A DNA stretch of 16,851 nucleotides from Bacilli bacterium (GCA_016295795.1 JAEDKN010000019.1:1-16851), one strand, 5' to 3'. Positions 5,986-13,946 are shown, counted from the first letter of the stretch. The notes: generated from the sequence alone by a model not told the origin. Program-made: numbers and translations.

Positions 5986-7788
5986 CTAATTCTCCTTATC
6001 CATACTTAATACACTCATAAATGCTTCCTGAGGAAGTTCAACACTTCCAACTTGTTTCATTCTCTTTTTACCTTCTTTTTGTTTCTCTAGAAGTTTCCTT
6101 TTCCTAGTTATATCTCCACCATAGCATTTAGCCAAAACGTCTTTTCTTAATGCTTTAACTGTACTCCTTGCAATTACATGATTACCCAAAGCCGCTTGTA
6201 TTGGAATTTCAAACATTTGACGTGGAATAGTCTTTTTTAACTGTTCAACAACGCTCTTACCCCTAAGATATGCAAAATCTTTATGAACTATAACACTTAA
6301 TGCATCTATCACCTCTCCATTAAGAAGTATATCCATTTTAACTAATTTACTAGGTCTATAACCGATCAAATCATAATCAAAAGATGCATATCCTTTTGTA
6401 TAAGATTTTAGCTTATCAAAAAAATCATACACTATCTCTGACAATGGTAATTCGTAGTGAATGTTCACCCTCGTAGGATTAATATATTCCATACTTACAT
6501 AATTACCTCTTTTATCCTGACACAATTCCATTATTGGTCCAATAAACTCACTAGGAGTAAAAATGCTTGTTTTGATGTATGGCTCTCTTATTTCAGATAT
6601 AGTTGAAACATCAGGAAGTTTATTTGGAGAATCAACCATAATTACCTGTTTATTAGTAAGCAGAACTTCATAAATAACAGAAGGTGCGGTAGTGATCAAA
6701 TCTATTCCAAATTCCCTAGTAATTCTTTCTTTTATTATGTCTAAATGTAAAAGACCTAAAAATCCACATCTAAATCCAAATCCTAAAGCAGTTGAAGTTT
6801 CTGGTTCGAATATGAGTGAAGCGTCATTTAATTTTAGTTTATTTAATGCGTCTCTAAGCTCTTCAAATTTAGTAGACTCGATAGGATAAAGTCCACAAAA
6901 CACCATAGATTTCATAGGTTTATATCCCTCAAGAGGCTTTGTTGCAGGTTTATTATCTAATGTAATAGTATCACCAACATTTATATCACTTATATTCTTT
7001 ATACTAGCAACAACAAATCCAACCTCTCCTGCGTACAAAGCCTCTTTTGGAACCTCTTTTGGAGTATTTATCATAAGTTCAGTAACATCGTATACAGCCC
7101 CTGTCTGCATAAGACGAATCTTATCTCCTACTTTTAATGTTCCAGAGACAATTCTAACAGAGGCAATTACCCCTTTATAAGAATCAAACACACTATCAAA
7201 TATTAATGCCTGTAAATTATCTTGACAATTTCCACTTGGTGCAGGAATCCTTTCAACTATAGCATCAACCAATTCTTCAACTCCTACTCCTGTTTTAGCA
7301 CTAGTTAAAATCATTTCATTTTCATCAAATCCAATTAAATCTATTAGTTCTTGTTTTACCTTTTCAACATCTGCATTCGGTAAATCAATTTTATTTATAA
7401 CTGGAATTATTGTTAAGTTGTTTTCTAAAGCAAGATATAGATTAGCTAAGGTTTGAGCTTCTATTCCTTGGGCAGCATCAACCACTAATATTGCGCCTTC
7501 ACATGCTGCAAGACTTCTTGAAACTTCATACGAAAAATCAACATGTCCTGGGGTATCTATAAGATTTAACAAATATTCTTCATTATTATATGTGTATTTT
7601 AATGATGCAGTATTAAGTTTTATTGTAATACCACGTTCCCTTTCAATATCCATACTATCTAATAGTTGAGCTTTAGCTTCTCTTTTACTTACCGCATTAG
7701 TTACTTCCAATATTCTATCAGCTAAAGTACTTTTACCGTGATCAATATGAGCAATTATACAAAAGTTTCTTATATTAGATTGTTTCAT
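5986..7788 (-). CDS. lepA: Elongation factor 4 (LepA), ribosome back-translocating GTPase
   Basis: Translational GTPase that acts on stalled or mis-translocated ribosomes and in initiation. The 600 residues match the family length. GTPase motifs in order: G1 AHIDHGKST (13-21), G2 RGITI (52-56), G3 DTPGHVDF (78-85), G4 NKID (132-135), G5 SAKTG (163-167). The C-terminal part shows the LepA-specific region, including GYRPSKLVKMDILLNGE and the basic RKRKLLEKQKEGKKRMK tail domain that reaches the peptidyl-transferase centre. ATG at 7788 is preceded by GGTGAT (7793-7798). It heads the lepA-HTH-hemW cluster; the downstream gene begins one base past its TAG stop. Confidence 0.97.
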   Translation of the reverse strand: MKQSNIRNFCIIAHIDHGKSTLADRILEVTNAVSKREAKAQLLDSMDIERERGITIKLNTASLKYTYNNEEYLLNLIDTPGHVDFSYEVSRSLAACEGAILVVDAAQGIEAQTLANLYLALENNLTIIPVINKIDLPNADVEKVKQELIDLIGFDENEMILTSAKTGVGVEELVDAIVERIPAPSGNCQDNLQALIFDSVFDSYKGVIASVRIVSGTLKVGDKIRLMQTGAVYDVTELMINTPKEVPKEALYAGEVGFVVASIKNISDINVGDTITLDNKPATKPLEGYKPMKSMVFCGLYPIESTKFEELRDALNKLKLNDASLIFEPETSTALGFGFRCGFLGLLHLDIIKERITREFGIDLITTAPSVIYEVLLTNKQVIMVDSPNKLPDVSTISEIREPYIKTSIFTPSEFIGPIMELCQDKRGNYVSMEYINPTRVNIHYELPLSEIVYDFFDKLKSYTKGYASFDYDLIGYRPSKLVKMDILLNGEVIDALSVIVHKDFAYLRGKSVVEQLKKTIPRQMFEIPIQAALGNHVIARSTVKALRKDVLAKCYGGDITRKRKLLEKQKEGKKRMKQVGSVELPQEAFMSVLSMDKEN

Positions 7789-7805
7789 TTATATCACCAT
7801 GTTTT

Positions 7806-7814
7806 ATTTTATCA
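7806..7814 (-). promoter_or_regulatory. Possible extended -10 promoter of the lepA cluster
   Basis: On the minus strand TGATAAAAT gives TG plus TAAAAT (7806-7811). No convincing -35 is present: the expected position falls in the T-tract of the upstream terminator. The implied leader is only about 10 bases. This is the only candidate in the 74-bp gap between the 839-residue protein gene and lepA. Confidence 0.4.
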
Positions 7815-7826
7815 TAAATTGTTGCA

Positions 7827-7855
7827 AGAAAAAAGATTATAGTTTCCTATAATCT
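7827..7855 (-). terminator. Rho-independent terminator of the surface-protein unit
   Basis: Read on the minus strand, a perfect 9-bp stem AGATTATAG/CTATAATCT (7834-7842 with 7847-7855) is closed by a GAAA tetraloop and followed by TTTTTTCTT. It starts 8 bases after the stop codon of the 839-residue protein gene. Confidence 0.85.
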
Positions 7856-7862
7856 ATTTAAA

Positions 7863-10382
7863 TTATTTAACCAAAACTTTTTCGTTAGAATTAGCTTGTT
7901 CTAAATATTCATTAACTGCATCCATAGCTAGAGCCACATATTTATCTAAATCGATATCACTTGTTGTAACTTCTGCATCATAAGTATCAGGAGAAGTACT
8001 TGCCACATAGGTTCGAGTATCAGTTCCTTCAAAATTTTCATCATAATATTCATCTCTACCATCATCTGAACCTACTGGACCAGCTAAATATGAATCCTCG
8101 TTTTCATCATAAACAGGAATATCTTGTTCAGCTGTAGTATTATTATTATCATTAGTTGGACTTTCTTCTACTATAGGCACATCATTTTGATTATTGTTCT
8201 TTTCTTCAGCAGCTTTTTTTGCTTCCTCGTACAATCTTTCAGCTTTTTCTCTTTCAATTAAACCATTCTTTTGTGCTTCCTCTAAGGCATCTTTAACACC
8301 TTTTACCCAGCCTAATTTATATGAATTAACAAGATTTGAAGAAGTAACATTGTTTTGAGTTTTATACTTCTCAATATCATTTTCTAATCTCTTTTGAATT
8401 TGAGGATCATTTATTGTTATTTCTTTATCATTAAATGCTTTTTCTGCTTTAGCAGTATCGTACAATTTACCATAAGTTGGAACTACTGAAACAGCATCCG
8501 GATTTACTTTATTATAAATAGGATCGCTTTTATAAGCATTCTTCTCTGTTGTATAAGCAACACCATCAGCTTTTCCCTTCATGTATGCTTCCTTTTGTTC
8601 TACTGTAGAAAATGTATAACCATCTACTTCGTAATTAAGTTGTTCTTTTTGCTTATCTGCTTCTTTCTTCTCAGCATCGCTTAAATCATTATAAGATACT
8701 TTACTTGAAGTTGTTTTAGTTGTAGTACTTTGAACTATTCCATTCTTTTTAGCAAACGCTAATTTTTCTTCAGAAGACATCTTATTCCATTCTTCTTTAG
8801 TAACTATAGGAGAATCTTTTGAATCAATTTTTTCTAAGCCTCTGATTCTGTTATTATAAAGAACATCATCTTTTACTTCTTCATAAACACCTAATTCTCT
8901 ATCTGCTGCATTTTTTATTTGTTCTAGTGTTGGCATATTATCAGATACACTAATTGCATCCTTATATTTTTTCAAAGCATTTCTAGAAGCCTTACTACCA
9001 TTTTCAAATTCCTTTTCTACTTTAGGAGTTACTCCCTCTGTCATTACTTTATTAGCAAGTTCAGTATCACCAGCATCTAAAACAGCTTCAGCAAGTTTGT
9101 TTCTTAATAAACTGTCATAATTTTGTTCGGAATCCTGTGCCCTTGCCGCTTTATCTAAAAGATTTGAAATATGGCTTTGAACAGTTGAAATACTACATTT
9201 ACCAGTTTCAGCTAAATTTATGTAATATAACAAAGTTTCACCTTTTTGAACTTGAGAAGCATTATTAGTTCTATATTTGCTATCAAAATCATCAGGCTCA
9301 TAATAAACAGTTAAATACTGATTATATCCTTCTTCAACATTAGCATCATAATAACCTCTAACCATCTGAAGAGCTAAATTTTTAACGCAATTTATTGTTG
9401 CTTCATCATTTTCAATATTATCAACACCATTTACACCATGAGAATAGAAATAAGCAAAATTTCTAATTACTTTATCAGAAGCTCCTAAACTAGGACTTTT
9501 ATTAAATGATACTATTGAATTTTCAACTTGTTCGAACCATTCCCTATTTCCTTCATTTTCAATTAGAAGAGAAACACCACTGGCTTCTTTTGCATTCATT
9601 GAATAAATTCCTAATTTAGTAGCAAACTTTTGATAAAGATTCATTATGTATTGTTCATTTACATTTGCATCTTTTCCAAATATTGCTTCTATTCCTTCAC
9701 CATCTAATATTTCTGATAATTCCTCTACAGTATAGTCATTTAAAACCAATTTAGCAGCTATAACTTCATCATAATTAAATTGTAGTACTGCATCACCATC
9801 TGCTTCTAAAGCAAAGATTTCTTTATCCAAACAATTGGCATTTAATTTTTCGGTAACATCATAAATATTTTGACAAAAAATTCTTTTCTCACTATCTGTA
9901 GGCATTGCCTTCATTAGTTCATCAAAAGATGCAGTATCAAAATCAACATTAGATTTTTTTCCATTTTGATTTTGTTTTGTACAAGATGCAACACCTGCAC
10001 CAACTCCTGCAAGAACTGCTGCAGCTCCTACTCCTGCTAAGACACCTCTTGCCACTTTTTTCCCTTTAATGTTCTTCTCTACCGCAAGAGATTCGTCTTC
10101 TTCTAAATTGTTTTGATATTCTTGTTCAATTTTTTCTACTATATCTTTATCTTTTTCCTCATCAAACGAATACAAAAGTCCGTTTTCTCTTGCTTCAACC
10201 ATAATATTAGGATTATTTTCAGTAGAAATCCCATTAGCTTCAAGAAAATCTATTATTTTTTGTCCATATTCAGGAGAATATTCAACTTTTTCCGTTCTAC
10301 CATCATTATAATCAATATACAAAGTTTTATATTTGCCATCTGCTTCTATCGCTATAACACCTTTAATATCAGTTGTCTTCAT
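7863..10382 (-). CDS. Large membrane-anchored protein of unknown function
   Basis: No family recognised. From the ATG at 10382 it has 839 residues. Residues 1-109 form a soluble, acidic domain ending in basic KGKK. Residues 110-133 are one Gly/Ala-rich membrane segment (VARGVLAGVGAAAVLAGVGA...), so the N-terminus should be inside and the long C-terminal part outside. Helical, Glu/Lys-rich stretches follow. Two AYxxGxxxG-type motifs, AYMKGKADGVAY (about 599-610) and SYKLGWVKGVKDAL (687-700), and a charged coiled coil (700-729) precede an Asp/Asn/Thr-rich low-complexity tail. ATG 10382 is preferred over GTG 10391: AGGTG is 6 bases before the ATG, while AAGGG is only 3 before the GTG. The gene lies 9 bases after the Ig-repeat protein gene and ends at a terminator, so the two form one transcription unit. 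Confidence 0.75.
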   Translation of the reverse strand: MKTTDIKGVIAIEADGKYKTLYIDYNDGRTEKVEYSPEYGQKIIDFLEANGISTENNPNIMVEARENGLLYSFDEEKDKDIVEKIEQEYQNNLEEDESLAVEKNIKGKKVARGVLAGVGAAAVLAGVGAGVASCTKQNQNGKKSNVDFDTASFDELMKAMPTDSEKRIFCQNIYDVTEKLNANCLDKEIFALEADGDAVLQFNYDEVIAAKLVLNDYTVEELSEILDGEGIEAIFGKDANVNEQYIMNLYQKFATKLGIYSMNAKEASGVSLLIENEGNREWFEQVENSIVSFNKSPSLGASDKVIRNFAYFYSHGVNGVDNIENDEATINCVKNLALQMVRGYYDANVEEGYNQYLTVYYEPDDFDSKYRTNNASQVQKGETLLYYINLAETGKCSISTVQSHISNLLDKAARAQDSEQNYDSLLRNKLAEAVLDAGDTELANKVMTEGVTPKVEKEFENGSKASRNALKKYKDAISVSDNMPTLEQIKNAADRELGVYEEVKDDVLYNNRIRGLEKIDSKDSPIVTKEEWNKMSSEEKLAFAKKNGIVQSTTTKTTSSKVSYNDLSDAEKKEADKQKEQLNYEVDGYTFSTVEQKEAYMKGKADGVAYTTEKNAYKSDPIYNKVNPDAVSVVPTYGKLYDTAKAEKAFNDKEITINDPQIQKRLENDIEKYKTQNNVTSSNLVNSYKLGWVKGVKDALEEAQKNGLIEREKAERLYEEAKKAAEEKNNNQNDVPIVEESPTNDNNNTTAEQDIPVYDENEDSYLAGPVGSDDGRDEYYDENFEGTDTRTYVASTSPDTYDAEVTTSDIDLDKYVALAMDAVNEYLEQANSNEKVLVK

Positions 10383-10391
10383 ATTATACAC

Positions 10392-12704
10392 CTACCCTTG
10401 TACTCTTTTATTTCCGGTCATTTTATAACCATTATTAATTAAACTAGAATCATTAATTGTTGTACTCCATTTTATATCTGAACCAGCTTCTCTAATTAAT
10501 TTTCTTGTCTTATATCTATATTTATATACAGTTTTGTACTGAGCTGTTCTTTTTTCTTCATAACCTATTACTGTAAATGATTCATTAAATACATAAGTTG
10601 TCTTAGTTTCATAAGAACTACATTTTACACTAACTCCCGTAGATAAAGTTACAGTATCACTTGCAGTTAAAGTTCCTACTTGTCTTGTGTAAACTTTGAA
10701 TAACTTATAAGGACTAGAACTACAAGTATTATCACAATCAGACCAATCAGTACCAGCGTATACATATTTTGTAGTTAATGTATCTTTTGGTTTTTCCTTT
10801 TTAGATATAGTCTTTAAATATGTCCAACCATCATTACTTCCTGTTTTTACAGCATAAGTTGTAGTTGAAGTTGTACTAGTTCTATAATAATCATAACCAC
10901 TACATACTTTTTCTGTTGTGCTACCTATTTTTTCTATAACAGTACCATATATTGGTGCCCCTACAGAATATACATATTTTTCAAATTCTTTAGTGCTTCC
11001 TAAATCTTCAGTTACTTTAGTATCAGTTGTACCAAATTTAGGAGGATTTGAAGGATCATAAGTAGCTGTAGTCCAATCACTCCATGAACTATATTCATCA
11101 TCCCAAGTTTTCTTATATTCATACTCGTAAACCAAATCTTTTTTTACCACTTTAATACTACATACATTTGTGTTACCAGCATTATCTTTTACATATCCAT
11201 TTATTGTATGAGTACCATCGGTAGTAATTTTATATGTTGTATTATTTTTATAAGTTACCGATTTACCTAATCCAAATGAATTCATTCCACTAGTAGCATC
11301 AGATTTAGATTTAAATCCTACTACCACATCAGAAATATAACGACCATCTTCATAAGTACCGCTTTGTACCGCTAAACTACAATTTGGTTTAGTAGCATCT
11401 CTTTTTACATAAATACTACATACAGCTATATTTCCCTTTGAATCTTTAACATATCCATAAATAGTTTTTGTTCCATCTTTAGATAAAGTATAAGATTTAT
11501 TGTTATTATATGTTGGACTTGTTCCTATTCCATAAGATGTAATAGTTGCTCCGTTTGTTGTCTCCTTAGATTTAAATCCTATTACAACATTACTTGTATA
11601 CCAATTGTTATCTCCCATTGTTCCAGATGTAACTTCAAGAGAACAAGATGGTTCAGAATATTTATCTTGTGAAACTTCTACTTTTTTAACAGATATATCG
11701 CAAACAGCTTTATTTCCTGCTTTATCTTTAACATATCCATAAACTTTAGTTGTTCCATTCTTTGTAACTGTATAATTTGTTTTAGAATTGTAAGTTGCTT
11801 TATTCGAAGTAGTAACACCATAAGCACTAATTCCACTAGTTGAATCAGTTTTACTGTTAAATCCTACTTTTACATTACTAATATAGTTTCCATCAGAATT
11901 CTTTGTTCCAGATAAAACTGCCAAACTACAATCTGGTTTTTTTGTATCTTTCTTTACAGTAATGCTACATACTGCCTTTTTACCATTAGAATCTTTAACA
12001 TATCCATAAATTTTTGTTGTTCCATCTTTTGTAATTGTATAAGAGTTCTCTTTATTATAAATTTCACTTGTTCCTATTCCATAAGATGTAATAGTTGCTC
12101 CACTAGTTGTTGTTTTCTTAGATTTGAATTTAACAGTAACATTTCCGATATACCAACCATTTTCACCTTTTTTACCACTAGATATAGTTAGAACACACGA
12201 AGGAGCACCTTCTCCACTTACTACTGGTTTATTATTTGAAACCTCATTTACAACTTTTTCTTCTTCTTTTTCACATATGGCTTGCTCACAATATGAATAA
12301 CATCCCAAATGAACAATAACATAATCCTCTTGATCACTACATTTTAGATTTACTTTCATTTCATATTCGTTTTCTTTTTTTGTTAGCGTAACGTAAGAAT
12401 TATTTGTATCACAAGATTTACCATTCTTATCTGTAAATGGTAAAAGTAGTTTCATATCTAACATTTCTTGTAATGTTAAAGTGACAGAATCCCCTTCTTT
12501 TTGAGGTAATCTATCCGTTGTAAAATAGCTGATTGCCGACTCTTTCATCTCATTTAAATTTTCATTAAATATCCTATTATTTAATCCAGTTAAATCAGTT
12601 TTAGGCAATAACCATACTAATAGTAATACAAATATTATTATTAATATTAATTTAAGTAAGAAATCCTTTAATGGAAAACTTTTCTTTTCTTCTTCATCGT
12701 ACAT
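10392..12704 (-). CDS. Signal-anchored surface protein with four cysteine-paired Ig-like repeats
   Basis: 770 residues. A short cytoplasmic stretch (1-15) leads to a membrane helix (16-33, LLKLILIIIFVLLLVWLL); everything after should be extracellular. Residues 34-150 form a domain reminiscent of pilin-like modules, with five cysteines (98, 122, 135, 139, 144). Four Ig-like beta repeats follow at about 168-252, 257-341, 352-436 and 440-522, each with a P-x-C opening, (N/D)V-x-V-x-F-x-S-K, YG-hydrophobic, I-x-GYVKD and VC-x-I-x-V close. The paired cysteines are 73-76 residues apart. The C-terminal 250 residues are Tyr/Thr-rich with a WSDW motif (541-544) and a YKYRYKTRK stretch (727-735). No LPxTG motif is present. 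ATG 12704 has GAGGGGG eight bases upstream and its own strong promoter. Likely adhesin or envelope scaffold, by inference. Confidence 0.8.
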   Translation of the reverse strand: MYDEEEKKSFPLKDFLLKLILIIIFVLLLVWLLPKTDLTGLNNRIFNENLNEMKESAISYFTTDRLPQKEGDSVTLTLQEMLDMKLLLPFTDKNGKSCDTNNSYVTLTKKENEYEMKVNLKCSDQEDYVIVHLGCYSYCEQAICEKEEEKVVNEVSNNKPVVSGEGAPSCVLTISSGKKGENGWYIGNVTVKFKSKKTTTSGATITSYGIGTSEIYNKENSYTITKDGTTKIYGYVKDSNGKKAVCSITVKKDTKKPDCSLAVLSGTKNSDGNYISNVKVGFNSKTDSTSGISAYGVTTSNKATYNSKTNYTVTKNGTTKVYGYVKDKAGNKAVCDISVKKVEVSQDKYSEPSCSLEVTSGTMGDNNWYTSNVVIGFKSKETTNGATITSYGIGTSPTYNNNKSYTLSKDGTKTIYGYVKDSKGNIAVCSIYVKRDATKPNCSLAVQSGTYEDGRYISDVVVGFKSKSDATSGMNSFGLGKSVTYKNNTTYKITTDGTHTINGYVKDNAGNTNVCSIKVVKKDLVYEYEYKKTWDDEYSSWSDWTTATYDPSNPPKFGTTDTKVTEDLGSTKEFEKYVYSVGAPIYGTVIEKIGSTTEKVCSGYDYYRTSTTSTTTYAVKTGSNDGWTYLKTISKKEKPKDTLTTKYVYAGTDWSDCDNTCSSSPYKLFKVYTRQVGTLTASDTVTLSTGVSVKCSSYETKTTYVFNESFTVIGYEEKRTAQYKTVYKYRYKTRKLIREAGSDIKWSTTINDSSLINNGYKMTGNKRVQG
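11139..12203 (-). repeat. Array of four Ig-like coding repeats (A-B-A'-B')
   Basis: Units in transcription order lie at 11949-12203, 11682-11936, 11397-11651 and 11139-11387. Units 1 and 3 share NGWY/NNWY, GATITSYGIGTS and KDS-x-G; units 2 and 4 share KPxCSLAV-x-SGT, YIS(N/D)V, a shorter SG-x-x-x-(Y/F)G turn and KD-x-AGN. The 36 bases encoding GATITSYGIGTS are identical in units 1 and 3 (12066-12101 and 11517-11552), which shows the array grew by doubling a two-domain block. Confidence 0.85.
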
Positions 12705-12733
12705 AAATCAATTCCCCCTCACATTTGGCCTAT

Positions 12734-12762
12734 ATTATAGCACTCGTGACTATTTTTGTCAA
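12734..12762 (-). promoter_or_regulatory. Strong sigma-A promoter of the surface-protein unit
   Basis: On the minus strand TTGACA (12757-12762) and TATAAT (12734-12739) are separated by exactly 17 bp, a full consensus match and the best promoter in the window. The -35 hexamer contains the TGA stop of the smr gene (12759-12761). An imperfect inverted repeat, TAGTCAC-GA-GTGCTA (12738-12752), fills the spacer and could be an operator. Confidence 0.85.
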
Positions 12763-13019
12763 TATGAGACATCTATCTCAACTATTGTACAACCACTGTT
12801 AAAATTATCTAATTTATATCTCTTGACTTTTTTATTTTTCTTTAGAACTTCATGAACCTCTTTTTTTAAAATACCACTACCGATACCATGTATTATTAAT
12901 AATTTATCATGTTTTAACTTATAATTATCTTCTATAAATTCATTAACCAATATCCTTGCACTATCCCTCGTTTCACCATGTAAATCAAGTTGTGGAGTAT
13001 TATTGTAAAACATCGTCAT
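12759..13019 (-). CDS. Stand-alone Smr-domain protein
   Basis: An 86-residue protein that is almost entirely one Smr domain: LDLHGET (residues 11-17) with the LDxHG signature, IIHGIGSGILKKEV (42-55) with the HGxGxGxL(K/R) motif, and the closing GCTIVEI strand. Smr domains occur at the end of MutS2 and as small proteins; members bind or nick nucleic acid (DNA branches or mRNA). Here it is separate from MutS2 and no partner domain is present. The ATG at 13019 lies 20 bases inside the end of the pfkB-family gene, with only a weak GAG before it, so translation is probably coupled to that gene; Met3 is the alternative start. Its stop sits within the next promoter. Confidence 0.85.
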   Translation of the reverse strand: MTMFYNNTPQLDLHGETRDSARILVNEFIEDNYKLKHDKLLIIHGIGSGILKKEVHEVLKKNKKVKRYKLDNFNSGCTIVEIDVSY

Positions 13020-13902
13020 TTTTTCTCAACACTTCTTCTAATAAAACAATAGAATCTCTACTACCTATTTTTTCTGTAGATAATGCCGCAGTAATATTAG
13101 CTAATCTCATAGACTGCAAAATATTATATTCATGAAACATAAAATAAATAAAAGCCGCATGGTATATATCCCCTGCTCCAGTAGTATCGATAGCATTTAC
13201 TTTTATAGAAGGTGTTAAATGATATCCATCAGAGTAAGTAAAGCTTCCGTATTCTCCTAAAGTAATAATTATTTTGGCAGAAAACTTCTCACTTAAAATT
13301 TTGTATGCTTCAATAATAGAATCTAAATCTTCACAATTTATTTCTACATCAGTATATTCACAAGCAAAATCTTTAGAACAGACAATATAATCAACCATAT
13401 TACATAATTCTATAATTCCATCTTTTACTCCTCCAGCATCAATAATCTTTATAGCATCAGGATTATTTTGAATTACTTTTTTAGCTAGGTTATTTTCATA
13501 TCCATCTAAATAAATAACATCAAATTTATCATCTATGGATATATCATCAATAAAGTTCATAGACTTATCTCTAACTGTAATAATACTTCTATCTGATGTA
13601 TTATAGTTACTTATTATATAACTAGAAGGAGTATCAAAATCATTCTTGATTTGAATATATTTTTTATTCACTCCAACCTTATCAAACTCATCAAGTATCA
13701 TATTACCATAATAATCTTTTCCAACAACACCAGAAAAATAAACATCGCAACCCCAAGAAGACAGTAAGTATGCAGCATTGGAGGCACTTCCTCCACCACA
13801 CTCTATTTTCTTATTAATTTTCATTTTTCCATTTTCCGTCGGAAACTTATCTACTGGAAGAGTAATATCATAAGTTGCTTGTCCTATACAAATTGCCTTC
13901 AT
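13000..13902 (-). CDS. PfkB-family sugar (or nucleoside) kinase
   Basis: Ribokinase-fold kinase of 300 residues that phosphorylates a sugar or related small substrate with ATP in the cytoplasm. N-terminal GQATYDITLPVDKFP and GGGSASNAAYLLSSWG (36-51) form the substrate-binding signature; DTTGAGDIYHAAF (239-251) is PfkB signature 2 with anion hole and catalytic base Asp245. The substrate cannot be told from sequence alone, as the specificity residues do not match a subfamily I can name with confidence. ATG at 13902 has AGGTGAT (13905-13911) upstream. The 3' end overlaps the smr gene by 20 bases. No sugar transporter or other catabolic gene lies alongside. Confidence 0.87.
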   Translation of the reverse strand: MKAICIGQATYDITLPVDKFPTENGKMKINKKIECGGGSASNAAYLLSSWGCDVYFSGVVGKDYYGNMILDEFDKVGVNKKYIQIKNDFDTPSSYIISNYNTSDRSIITVRDKSMNFIDDISIDDKFDVIYLDGYENNLAKKVIQNNPDAIKIIDAGGVKDGIIELCNMVDYIVCSKDFACEYTDVEINCEDLDSIIEAYKILSEKFSAKIIITLGEYGSFTYSDGYHLTPSIKVNAIDTTGAGDIYHAAFIYFMFHEYNILQSMRLANITAALSTEKIGSRDSIVLLEEVLRKNDDVLQ

Positions 13903-13917
13903 GTTATCACCTATATA

Positions 13918-13946
13918 ATTATAACAGAAATATATAGTTTTTTAAA
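13918..13946 (-). promoter_or_regulatory. Putative extended -10 promoter of the pfkB-smr pair
   Basis: Minus-strand TGTTATAAT (13918-13926) is an extended -10; TTTAAA (13941-13946), 17 bp upstream, is a weak -35. The implied leader is very short (about 8 bases), placing the ribosome site AGGTGAT almost at the transcript start. Confidence 0.5.

Noticed and set aside
5755..6009. Plus-strand open frame across the HTH and lepA genes
   Set aside because: Antisense shadow of two confident genes, with no ribosome site or recognisable protein features.
9975..9990. Lipobox-like VASC at the end of the membrane segment of the 839-residue protein
   Set aside because: It matches the pattern, but more than 100 soluble residues precede the helix, far too long for a lipoprotein signal peptide.
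10383..10391. GTG start giving a 842-residue form of the large membrane protein
   Set aside because: AAGGG is only 3 bases from this GTG, while AGGTG sits 6 bases before the ATG at 10382; the ATG is the better start.
10113..10442. Plus-strand frame spanning the junction of the two surface-protein genes
   Set aside because: Phe/Ile-rich translation is the antisense of Glu/Lys-rich coding sequence; the junction is explained by the minus-strand operon.
11139..12203. The repeated block as a CRISPR array or non-coding satellite
   Set aside because: The repeats are in-frame coding units of about 250-270 bases with protein-level conservation, not short identical repeats with unique spacers.
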